DNA of 64,000 nucleotides from Gillisia limnaea DSM 15749 (lineage in GTDB: Bacteria; Bacteroidota; Bacteroidia; Flavobacteriales; Flavobacteriaceae), in NCBI RefSeq assembly GCF_000243235.1, contig NZ_JH594606.1, positions 2,089,448-2,153,447 of the forward strand, given 5' to 3'. The notes below the pieces were generated by a model, which saw only the letters and a list, made by a program, of their open reading frames with translations, was not told where the DNA came from and searched no databases. Below, piece by piece: positions 1 to 6,917 of the stretch. A program made the position numbers and the translations under genes. Positions within the stretch are counted from its first letter, which is position 1. Every line of letters starts with the position of its first letter.

Positions 1-1677
1 ATCATTGATATTGTTGCCTCCAAAGAAGGTCATCTTGGAGCCAGTCTTGGAGTGATAGAACTCACTATTGCCCTTCATTACATTTTTAATACTCCTGAGG
101 ATTTGCTTGTGTGGGATGTGGGCCATCAGGCTTATGGTCATAAGATTCTCACCGGCAGACGCGATATTTTCCATACCAACCGCCAATTAAATGGCCTTAG
201 TGGTTTTCCTAAACGCGAGGAAAGCGAGTTTGATACTTTTGGAGTAGGGCATTCCTCTACCTCCATTTCGGCAGCACTCGGTATGGCGCTGGCCTCTAAT
301 TTAAAAGGAGAATTTCAGAAACAACATATAGCTATAATAGGAGATGCCTCTATCGCGAGCGGAATGGCCTTTGAAGGCCTCAACCACGCAGGCGTTACCA
401 ATGCAAATCTCCTGGTTGTATTAAATGACAATGCCATTGGGATAGATCCCAGCGTGGGTGCTCTAAAACAATACCTCACCAGGGCAAAAGTGGGACAAAA
501 ACCATCTCAGGATAATATTATTCAGGCCCTCAATTTTAAGTATTTCGGACCTGTAGATGGTCATGATATTCCCGGCTTGCTGAAAACCTTTGAGGAGCTA
601 AAAAAGATCAAAGGACCAAAATTTCTCCACGTAATCACCCGAAAGGGAAAAGGCCTGCAGAAAGCTGAAGAGGATCAGGTGAAATACCACGCTCCGGGAA
701 AATTTGCACCCGATACGGGGGAACTTTTACCATATAATACCGATGGATTGCCTTTAAAATATCAGGATGTTTTTGGACTAACTCTCGTGGAACTGGCCGA
801 AAAAAATAAAAAAATTATTGGGATCACTCCGGCAATGCCAACAGGAAGTTCCCTTAAATTTATGATGGATGCTTTTCCGGACCGGGCTTTTGATGTTGGT
901 ATTGCAGAGCAGCATGCCGTAACTTTGGCAGCGGGAATGGCTACCCGCGGATTCACGGTCTTTTGCGCCATTTATTCCACTTTTTTACAACGTGCGTATG
1001 ATCAGGTGATCCATGATGTTGCCTTGCAGAAACTGCCGGTCATTTTCTGCCTGGATCGTGCCGGATTGGTAGGTGAGGATGGAGCCACCCACCACGGGGT
1101 ATTTGATATCGCTTATTTGCGTTGCATTCCAAATCTTATTATAGCAGCTCCGTCAAATGAGGTAGAACTTCGTAATTTGATATATACTGCTCAATTGAAT
1201 TTAACCGCTCCGCTGGTAATTCGATACCCGCGGGGCAGAGGGGTAGTGCTGGACTGGAAACAGGAATTTAAGGCGGTGGAACTCGGGAAGGGAGAGAAAC
1301 TGAAGGATGGAACCAAACTGGCTGTAATAAGTATAGGTAGTATTTGTAGTAATGTGAATGTTGCTATTGAAAGTCTCGGTTTTTCTGAAGAGATTGCCCA
1401 TTATGATGCAAAATTTGTTAAACCTCTGGACGAGCGCATGCTTCACGAAATTTTTGATATTTTTGACAAAATAATCACAGTAGAAGATGGAGTGATTTCA
1501 GGTGGGTTTGGTACTGCAGTTCTGGAATTTGCCTCAATAAACCACTATCATGCTCAAATGAAGTGTTTGGGGATCCCGGACATATTTATAGAACATGGAA
1601 ATGTTTTAGAATTGCAAGAAATCGCTAAAATTGACGTTCTAAGTATATCGAATGCGATCAAAGATCTTCTAAAGTAA
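1..1677 (+). CDS. dxs: 1-deoxy-D-xylulose-5-phosphate synthase, 5' truncated by window edge
   Basis: Thiamine-diphosphate enzyme that condenses pyruvate and glyceraldehyde 3-phosphate into DXP, the first step of the MEP isoprenoid pathway; cytosolic. The frame is open from base 1 and reads IIDIVASKEGHLGASLG before an internal GTG at 52, so the true start lies outside the window and about 30-40 N-terminal residues are missing. Visible hallmarks are the GDASIASGMAFEGLNHAG cofactor motif, DVGIAEQHAVTLAAGMA with the catalytic Glu, and the transketolase C-terminal domain (VKPLDERM, ITVEDGVISGGFG). A DUF3078 gene follows 33 bp downstream on the same strand. Confidence 0.96.
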   Translation: MIDIVASKEGHLGASLGVIELTIALHYIFNTPEDLLVWDVGHQAYGHKILTGRRDIFHTNRQLNGLSGFPKREESEFDTFGVGHSSTSISAALGMALASNLKGEFQKQHIAIIGDASIASGMAFEGLNHAGVTNANLLVVLNDNAIGIDPSVGALKQYLTRAKVGQKPSQDNIIQALNFKYFGPVDGHDIPGLLKTFEELKKIKGPKFLHVITRKGKGLQKAEEDQVKYHAPGKFAPDTGELLPYNTDGLPLKYQDVFGLTLVELAEKNKKIIGITPAMPTGSSLKFMMDAFPDRAFDVGIAEQHAVTLAAGMATRGFTVFCAIYSTFLQRAYDQVIHDVALQKLPVIFCLDRAGLVGEDGATHHGVFDIAYLRCIPNLIIAAPSNEVELRNLIYTAQLNLTAPLVIRYPRGRGVVLDWKQEFKAVELGKGEKLKDGTKLAVISIGSICSNVNVAIESLGFSEEIAHYDAKFVKPLDERMLHEIFDIFDKIITVEDGVISGGFGTAVLEFASINHYHAQMKCLGIPDIFIEHGNVLELQEIAKIDVLSISNAIKDLLK

Positions 1678-1710
1678 CCAAAACTAATACGATTTAAATT
1701 TTTCACCCTC

Positions 1711-2718
1711 ATGCAACCCAAATTATTCCTTATCCTGTGCCTTCTTTTTAATTTTTCATTTGGTTCTGCTAAAGAGTATTACTTGGTAAAGAAGGATACG
1801 GTCCAAAACGATACTGTTGCTATAGACAGTGTTATAACCGAAGCCCAGGAGGAAGTAATAATCCTATGGACCGAAAAAAATGCCGTGGGTGTAAATTTTA
1901 ATGAAGTTGCTTTTATAAACTGGAACGCGGGTGGGAATAATTCTATTTCTGCAAACTTTTATGGGAATTTTGAGCGGAATTATAAAAAGGATCTGCTCTC
2001 CTGGAAAACCAATGCCTCGATAAGATACGGATTGAATGCTCAGGAAGGACGTGAGTTAAGGAAAACGGACGATCAGATAATGTTTAATTCAACGGCCGGT
2101 TATAGAAGGGATTCTACTTCAAACTTTAGGTACTCGGCAAAATTTAATTTCAATACACAGTTTGCAAGTGGTTTTCGATATCCAAATACCCAAAACCCCA
2201 TCTCTAAATTTATGGCTCCTGCATACGCCTTTTTAGGAATAGGGTCTGAATATACCCACCCCAAAGAAGATCTTACCGTATACCTTTCACCGGTAACTCA
2301 AAAGTCTACTTTTGTACTGGACCAGGGTTTTGCAAATGAGGGAAGGTTTGGGGTTACTCCTGCTGTAAGGGATGAAGAAGGAAATATTATAGAAAAAGGA
2401 GAAAAGGTTAGGACAGAGTTTGGAATGTTGTTAACCAGCGGATTTTCAAAAGAAATTTTTTCTAATGTAAAGCTGGATAATCAGTTGAGCTTATATTCAG
2501 ATTATCTCAATAACTTTGGTAATATTGATGTGGATTGGGAACTAAATTTAAATCTTACCGTGAATGATTTCGTTAAAGCCAGCATAGGTTCTCACCTAAA
2601 ATACGATGACGACATAAAGGTTCAGGGAGATGTCAATGATGACGGAGAGCAGGAAAGCCTGGGGCCAAAAATACAGTTCAAGCAAATGCTGGGAGTAGGC
2701 CTGGTTTACGAGTTTTAA
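1711..2718 (+). CDS. DUF3078 domain-containing secreted protein
   Basis: 335 residues with a signal peptide (MQPKLFLILCLLFNFSFGSA). The mature part is rich in alternating hydrophobic and aromatic residues and ends in aromatic Phe (GVGLVYEF), as outer-membrane beta-barrel proteins do. The central pattern of repeated W/Y-rich strands (SWKTNASIRYGLN, FRYSAKFNFNTQFASGFRYPN) is typical of DUF3078, a Bacteroidota family of unknown function. It lies 33 bp after dxs, an arrangement compatible with cotranscription. A membrane-associated or barrel role is inferred; no biochemical activity can be assigned. A vestige of a second copy of its 3' end lies about 100 bp downstream. Confidence 0.8.
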   Translation: MQPKLFLILCLLFNFSFGSAKEYYLVKKDTVQNDTVAIDSVITEAQEEVIILWTEKNAVGVNFNEVAFINWNAGGNNSISANFYGNFERNYKKDLLSWKTNASIRYGLNAQEGRELRKTDDQIMFNSTAGYRRDSTSNFRYSAKFNFNTQFASGFRYPNTQNPISKFMAPAYAFLGIGSEYTHPKEDLTVYLSPVTQKSTFVLDQGFANEGRFGVTPAVRDEEGNIIEKGEKVRTEFGMLLTSGFSKEIFSNVKLDNQLSLYSDYLNNFGNIDVDWELNLNLTVNDFVKASIGSHLKYDDDIKVQGDVNDDGEQESLGPKIQFKQMLGVGLVYEF

Positions 2719-2819
2719 GGCCTTTTTGTCCCTTAAAAAAAGATTGGTTCACCTCATGAAATATAGATCCTGGTGCTCTCATAAACCCATCATCTTCTAA
2801 CCGGAAAATTTTTCCTTTA

Positions 2820-2885
2820 GAAACCCTCGGTCTTAAAATTCAGATTAAGCAATTACCGGGGATGGGAGCGATCTATGAATTCTAA
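2820..2885 (+). pseudogene. vestigial 3' end of a second DUF3078 gene
   Basis: Twenty-one codons plus stop read ETLGLKIQIKQLPGMGAIYEF. They align without gaps to the last 21 residues of the intact upstream gene (ESLGPKIQFKQMLGVGLVYEF), with 13 identities and mostly conservative changes. Upstream of 2820 the similarity is lost and no start codon or signal peptide is present. The simplest reading is a former tandem duplicate that has been deleted except for its tail. It could also be a remnant left by recombination. The alignment is seen directly; the history is inferred. Confidence 0.72.
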
Positions 2886-4025
2886 TTAAGCTTCGGTATT
2901 TAAAATTGTTCTTTTCTTTCCTGGAGCATTTTTATGCTTATTTAATTTTATCTTGAATTCGGTTCCAAAGTCTTTTGTACTCTTAAGTTCTACTGAACCA
3001 CCGTGAGCTTCAGCAACCATTTTAACAAGAGTAAGCCCTATCCCGTAACTCTTTAATTTTTTTCCTCGTTGTTGAATCCCGTGTTCCATGAAGTTGAAAA
3101 TTTCTTTTTGCTTGTCTAAAGGAATTGGTTCGCCAAAATTATGAACCGAAATTTTTAACCAATCGTCTTCGTTAGTTATTGTTATAGTAACTGGTTTTTC
3201 TGAATGACCATATTTTACTGCATTGTTTATCAAATTTTCCATTAATCGGCGAATCGCTGTACCATCAAAAACACCTTTGATTGATTGTTCCTTTTTCTTC
3301 AGGATTATATCTTCTGAAAACACCTCACAGGCCTCTTCATAAATTGTTTGGATATCTTGATTAAGATCCGTTTCAGAAAAAGAAAGCATAATTCCTTCTC
3401 CTGCTTTTACGGTGATAGAATCTAAAAGCCCTTCAACTAACTCTATGGCCCTATTTACGCTATTGTAAGACATTTTTTTAACCTTTTCGAATCGTTCCCT
3501 GCCAGTTTCATAATTTATCATTTCAATCGCCATTCTTGCAGCAGCCAGCGGGTTTCTAATGTCATGTGCCAGTGTTCCTATCAATTTATTCTGCATTTCC
3601 TGAATAGATTCAGAAAATGAGGTTACAGAATTTAGCATTGCCTTGTCTATGGAACATTTTATAAGATGAAATACGGATTCCTCAGCAATATCGTTTTTGT
3701 GAAGCACGCTAATAATCACATTGTTGAAGATCATGTACTCATGTATGATCTGGTCTACGGTATAATTGGGAGAGTTAGCCCGATGTCTCCCATGCTCAAG
3801 ACTGTTTTCTTCTATTTGATGGATTTTTTCATCATTAAAATAATCATCGGTATTTTCATGACGATTCAGGATTTCTATAATATCATCCAAGATGTTTGGA
3901 ACATGATCTTGAAGTGCAATTTTATTGGAGGTTGGAGCGGCTTTCACCTGTTGTAAAACTTCCTTTTCCCATCGATCTATGACCTCATCACGCTTGCTAT
4001 TTAGTAATCTGGCTGTTTTTTTCAT
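2886..4025 (-). CDS. sensor histidine kinase with RsbRD-like N-terminal domain
   Basis: 379 residues, no signal peptide or membrane segment, so probably cytosolic. Residues about 8-145 form an all-helical region (KRDEVIDRWEKEV, DQIIHEYMIFNNVIIS) resembling the RsbT co-antagonist RsbRD N-terminal sensor fold. The HisKA H-box LIGTLAHDIRNPLAAAR has the phosphoacceptor His at about 154. The HATPase_c domain shows the N-box (NLINNAVKYG) and the G-box (YGIGLTLVKMVAEAHGG). It starts 29 bp after the dgt stop on the same strand, so the two may be cotranscribed. No response regulator is adjacent. The ligand or stress signal is unknown. Confidence 0.85.
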   Translation of the reverse strand: MKKTARLLNSKRDEVIDRWEKEVLQQVKAAPTSNKIALQDHVPNILDDIIEILNRHENTDDYFNDEKIHQIEENSLEHGRHRANSPNYTVDQIIHEYMIFNNVIISVLHKNDIAEESVFHLIKCSIDKAMLNSVTSFSESIQEMQNKLIGTLAHDIRNPLAAARMAIEMINYETGRERFEKVKKMSYNSVNRAIELVEGLLDSITVKAGEGIMLSFSETDLNQDIQTIYEEACEVFSEDIILKKKEQSIKGVFDGTAIRRLMENLINNAVKYGHSEKPVTITITNEDDWLKISVHNFGEPIPLDKQKEIFNFMEHGIQQRGKKLKSYGIGLTLVKMVAEAHGGSVELKSTKDFGTEFKIKLNKHKNAPGKKRTILNTEA

Positions 4026-4054
4026 GCTTGTGGTATTATAGGGCTTAAGGTATA

Positions 4055-5401
4055 TTAAATGTTATTGCCTTTGTATTTATTAAATGAAGCAACCGTATTT
4101 CCATCGGTTAAAGAAGCTGTAAAGGAGCATATTTGTATTAGGGATGTATAAAGGGATTGCCCTTCAGGTAGCACTAATTTTGGGACAGACCTTCTTACCA
4201 GCTTATTAAAGTTGGAATCCGGCGTGTTTTCATCTGGTAAAAATGCCTGGGTATACGTTTCCAGTAAGTGGGAAAGCATTTTGTACCCTGCAATCTCTTT
4301 ATTGATCACCTCTTCGCTTTGGTAAATTCGCTCTACGCTTATCTTGATAATATCTTTGATCTGGGCCTCATAACTGCTTTTATCAAACAGCGAATGGTGG
4401 AATTCCCCGGCCAGAATGGCTTCTTCATTTTTCAGGAATAATTCCACCGCTTCGGTAATAAGTGTATTTATAGCGAGTGCCCGCAAATAACTCAACCTGT
4501 CGGCAGTAGTGGTAAGGCTGTTGTATTTTGAAGTATTGATGCTGTTTTTCACCAATTTAATAAGATATTCCAGCGCATATTCTTCATCGATCAATCCAAG
4601 GTTGATCCCGTCCTCAAAATCTATAATGGTGTAACAAATATCATCTGCTGCCTCTACCAGGAATGCCAATGGATGTCTTGCAAAAGCGATATTTTCTCCT
4701 GTTCTTATTTTTTTAAGTCCCAGTTCTTTGGAAATATCTTCAAAAATGTGTTTTTCTGTTTGAAAGATCCCGAATTTTTTGTCACCTATATTTCTGCTTG
4801 GTTTATACGGAAGGGATTCTTTGGGATATTTCGTAAATGCTCCCAGGGTGGCATAGGATAGCCGGAGTCCGCCTTCAATTCCCGGACGGTTTTCTGTCAG
4901 GATTTTAAAGCCGTTGGCATTTCCTTCGAATTTTATTAAATCTTCATATTCTTTTGCTGAAAGCTTTTCCTTAAAACGTATTCCATTTCCCAAACTGAAA
5001 TATTCCCCGATGGCTTTTTCTCCGGAATGCCCGAAGGGCGGATTTCCAATGTCATGGGCGAGTGCGGCCGCTGCGACTATTGCGCCAAAATCGTTCATCT
5101 GATAGCCGTGAATGGTATTGAGGTGTGGATGCTTCTCCAGGATCTTTTGACCCGCCAGACGGCCTAAGGATCGTCCTACCACCGAAACCTCCAGGCTATG
5201 CGTAAGCCGGGTGTGAACAAAATCGGTTTTTGAAAGCGGTATTACCTGTGTTTTATCCTGTAAACTGCGGAAAGCCGAAGAAAAAATAATCCGGTCGTAA
5301 TCCACTTCAAAACCAAGTCTTGTTTCGTTTTGCTCCTTTCGAAGGCGTTTGTTTTTATCTCCAAACCTCTTTAAGGAAAGAAGTTGTTCCCAATTCATCA
5401 T
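4055..5401 (-). CDS. dgt: deoxyguanosinetriphosphate triphosphohydrolase (HD family)
   Basis: Hydrolyses dGTP (in many homologues also other dNTPs) to the deoxynucleoside and tripolyphosphate. This controls dNTP pools and can limit phage replication. The HD metal site is clear: HTRLTHSLEVSVVGRSLG supplies the first His and LAHDIGNPPFGHSGE the His-Asp pair with the family GNPPFGHSGE motif. Length 448 matches bacterial dGTPases. Two adjacent ATG codons are possible starts. The start lies only 13 bp from repeat copy A1, whose interior carries a consensus promoter pointing into this gene. Its neighbour nrdAB, beyond the repeat array, also serves dNTP supply. Confidence 0.93.
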   Translation of the reverse strand: MMNWEQLLSLKRFGDKNKRLRKEQNETRLGFEVDYDRIIFSSAFRSLQDKTQVIPLSKTDFVHTRLTHSLEVSVVGRSLGRLAGQKILEKHPHLNTIHGYQMNDFGAIVAAAALAHDIGNPPFGHSGEKAIGEYFSLGNGIRFKEKLSAKEYEDLIKFEGNANGFKILTENRPGIEGGLRLSYATLGAFTKYPKESLPYKPSRNIGDKKFGIFQTEKHIFEDISKELGLKKIRTGENIAFARHPLAFLVEAADDICYTIIDFEDGINLGLIDEEYALEYLIKLVKNSINTSKYNSLTTTADRLSYLRALAINTLITEAVELFLKNEEAILAGEFHHSLFDKSSYEAQIKDIIKISVERIYQSEEVINKEIAGYKMLSHLLETYTQAFLPDENTPDSNFNKLVRRSVPKLVLPEGQSLYTSLIQICSFTASLTDGNTVASFNKYKGNNI

Positions 5402-5414
5402 TTTTTATCGTTTA

Positions 5415-5548
5415 TTTCTCCCGCAGAACCCGCAGATTTTCGCTGAATGCTCTGTTTAGTGAATATCTTCAAAATTATAAATTATTCGTTTCTAACACAA
5501 TGCCAATAAAGTCTTTTTTCTGCGTGGCTCTGCGAATTCTGCGGGAAA
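5415..5548 (-). repeat. inverted-repeat-bounded element, copy A1
   Basis: 134 bp bounded by TTTCTCCCGCAGAACCCGC on one side and the inverse of TTTCCCGCAGAATTCGC on the other, with further CGCAGA-type repeats inside each end. It is one of five near-copies between 5415 and 6811. The AT-rich centre holds the candidate dgt promoter. In the gene-sense orientation (minus strand) each copy sits just before a GxxExxY start or fragment, or in this case before dgt. Confidence 0.85.
5470..5500 (-). promoter_or_regulatory. predicted promoter of dgt inside repeat copy A1
   Basis: On the minus strand TAATTTTG (5477 to 5470) matches the Bacteroidota -7 consensus TAnnTTTG exactly. A TTG at 5500-5498 lies 20 bp further upstream, within the usual spacing for the -33 element. 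Transcription would begin near 5463, giving a leader of about 60 nt that contains the repeat's terminal inverted repeat. The equivalent positions in the other four repeat copies are degenerate (for example TAATTTTA or TAATTTCA), so only A1 keeps the full match. Confidence 0.5.
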
Positions 5549-5557
5549 ATTGAACAT

Positions 5558-5617
5558 TTATTGTCTATTTAAATATAGCGCTCCAAGAATTTTATAGGCG
5601 ATCTCATTTTCATCCAT
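5558..5617 (-). pseudogene. truncated GxxExxY 5' fragment 1
   Basis: Nineteen codons and a TAA stop, reading MDENEIAYKILGALYLNRQ. They match the beginning of the intact gene at 6167 (MDENEISYKIRGAIF) and then diverge and terminate 10 bp before repeat A1. The same leader of about 40 bp separates the ATG from repeat A2 as in the intact copy. Too short to be functional as a nuclease; whether the peptide is made is unknown. Confidence 0.75.
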
Positions 5618-5653
5618 AGAATTTTAGATTTAGTTTATTATAAGATTCCTTTT

Positions 5654-5786
5654 TTTCTCCCGCAGAACTCGCTGATTTTCGCAGAATGCTTTATTTAGGG
5701 ATTCTCTCTAAAATTATAAATTATTCTTTTTTAACTCAATTCCAATAAAGTTTTCCTCTGTATGTCTCTGCGAATTCTGCGGGAAA
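5654..5786 (-). repeat. inverted-repeat-bounded element, copy A2
   Basis: 133 bp, same structure as A1, beginning 3 bp downstream of the intact GxxExxY stop codon (on the minus strand). It therefore marks the 3' boundary of the complete unit and the 5' boundary of truncated fragment 1. Confidence 0.85.
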
Positions 5787-5789
5787 TCC

Positions 5790-6167
5790 TTAGAGTCCAT
5801 TTACTTTTCTATATATACCGTTATTAATATTTTCTACATTAAAGTTTACCAAAATAGCCAATTTTAACTTGGTTAGTTTTAAATAAGTAAGAACTTGTTT
5901 GTGATGAACTTCGGCCAAATTTTCGACGGACTTAACTTCAATAATTACTTTTTTCCCTATTAATAAGTCCAGGCGGAATCCTAGTTCCAGTTTCGTTTCC
6001 TCATAAATAACAGGTAAAGGAATTTCTTTTTGAACTTCTAAACCTTCCTTGAAAAGTTCATATTCCAATGCGGCAACATAAACCGATTCGAGAAGACCTG
6101 GTCCAAGTGTTTTATAAACTTTAAAAATAGCGCCACGAATTTTATAGGAAATCTCATTTTCATCCAT
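5790..6167 (-). CDS. GxxExxY family protein, PD-(D/E)XK-like fold
   Basis: 125 residues, the normal length for this family. The name motif is at residues 24-30 (GLLESVY). A nuclease-like D-(9)-ExK signature is visible as D67 in FRLDLLIG and E77-V-K79 in VIIEVKSVE, followed by HHKQVLTYLKLTKLKLAILVNF, which fits the core fold. The family (TIGR04256/PF13366) is widespread, often multi-copy, and of unknown function; a nuclease role is only inferred from the motif. The gene is flanked on both sides by 133-134 bp repeat copies (A3 upstream, A2 downstream), and its first 18 codons recur three times nearby as truncated fragments. Confidence 0.9.
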   Translation of the reverse strand: MDENEISYKIRGAIFKVYKTLGPGLLESVYVAALEYELFKEGLEVQKEIPLPVIYEETKLELGFRLDLLIGKKVIIEVKSVENLAEVHHKQVLTYLKLTKLKLAILVNFNVENINNGIYRKVNGL

Positions 6168-6202
6168 AGAACTTTAGATTTATTTTATTGGAAGATTCTT
6201 TT

Positions 6203-6336
6203 TTTCTCCCGCAGATTCCGCAGATTTGCGCAGAAAGCCTTATTTAGTGATTCCTTTTGAAATTATAAATTATTCTCTTTTAACTCAATGCCATTAAGGT
6301 CTTTTTTCTGCGGGGCTCTGCGAATTCTGCGGGAAA
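6203..6336 (-). repeat. inverted-repeat-bounded element, copy A3
   Basis: 134 bp copy lying immediately upstream (minus strand) of the intact GxxExxY gene, with 35 bp between the repeat and the ATG. Its -7-like box reads TAATTTCA, two mismatches from TAnnTTTG, so it would be a weaker promoter than the one in A1. Confidence 0.85.
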
Positions 6337-6345
6337 ATTGAACAT

Positions 6346-6405
6346 TTATTGTCTATTTAAATATAGCGCTCCAAGAATTTTATAGGCGATCTCATTTTCA
6401 TCCAT
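6346..6405 (-). pseudogene. truncated GxxExxY 5' fragment 2
   Basis: Same 19-codon reading frame as fragment 1 (MDENEIAYKILGALYLNRQ, TAA stop), located between repeats A3 and A4. Near-identity of the fragments to each other but not to the intact gene shows they descend from one truncated ancestor that was amplified together with the repeat. Confidence 0.75.
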
Positions 6406-6439
6406 AGAAATTTAGATTTATTTGATTGGAAGATTCTTT

Positions 6440-6573
6440 TTTCTCCCGCAGAACTCGCTGATTTTCGCTGAATGCTTTATTTAGTGATTCTCTCCAGAAT
6501 TATAAATTATTCTCTTTTAACTCAATGCCTTTAAGGTCTTTTTTCTGCGGGGCTCTGCGAATTCTGCGGGAAA
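6440..6573 (-). repeat. inverted-repeat-bounded element, copy A4
   Basis: 134 bp copy; the start-to-start spacing to A3 is 237 bp and to A5 is 239 bp, the same as A1 to A2 (239 bp), so the truncated units form a regular tandem array interrupted only by the complete gene. Confidence 0.85.
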
Positions 6574-6582
6574 ATTGAACAT

Positions 6583-6642
6583 CTATTGTCTATTTAAATA
6601 TAGCGCTCCAAGAATTTTATAGGCGATCTCATTTTCATCCAT
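6583..6642 (-). pseudogene. truncated GxxExxY 5' fragment 3
   Basis: Third copy of the 19-codon fragment, here ending in TAG instead of TAA through one base change. It lies between repeats A4 and A5. Confidence 0.75.
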
Positions 6643-6678
6643 AGAATTTTAGATTTAGTTTATTATAGGATTCCTTTT

Positions 6679-6811
6679 TTTCTCCCTCAGAACCCACTGA
6701 TTTTCGCAGAATGCTTTATTTAGCGATTCTCTCTAAAATTATAAATTATTCTTTTTTAACTCAATTCCAATAAAGTTTTTTTCTGCGTGGCTCTGCGAAT
6801 TCTGCAGGAGA
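6679..6811 (-). repeat. inverted-repeat-bounded element, copy A5 (degenerate ends)
   Basis: 133 bp outermost copy. Both ends have drifted: CTCCCTCAG instead of CTCCCGCAG on one side, GCAGGAGA instead of GCGGGAAA on the other. This suggests it is the oldest or no longer maintained copy. It abuts the terminator of nrdA. Confidence 0.8.
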
Positions 6812-6828
6812 TCACCCTCAGCTATTCA

Positions 6829-6870
6829 AAAATAATAAAAAAGGGAAGTAATCTATCGAATACTTCCCTG
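6829..6870 (-). terminator. Rho-independent terminator of nrdBA
   Basis: On the minus strand an 8-bp perfect stem (GGGAAGTA at 6843-6850 pairing with TACTTCCC at 6861-6868, 10-nt loop) is followed by a run of T residues. It lies about 50 bp after the nrdA stop and separates nrdBA from the repeat array. Confidence 0.75.
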
Positions 6871-6917
6871 TAATGAATAAATGTAACTAAAAATAAGCGG
6901 GGGGGTAAATTAACTCT

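Noticed and set aside
2713-2738. Terminator after the DUF3078 gene
   Set aside because: TTTTAAGG and CCTTAAAA can pair, but no T-tract follows on the coding strand.
5412-6811. CRISPR array
   Set aside because: The repeated units are 133-134 bp with long conserved interiors and the intervening sequences are copies of one gene fragment, not unique spacers. No cas genes are near.
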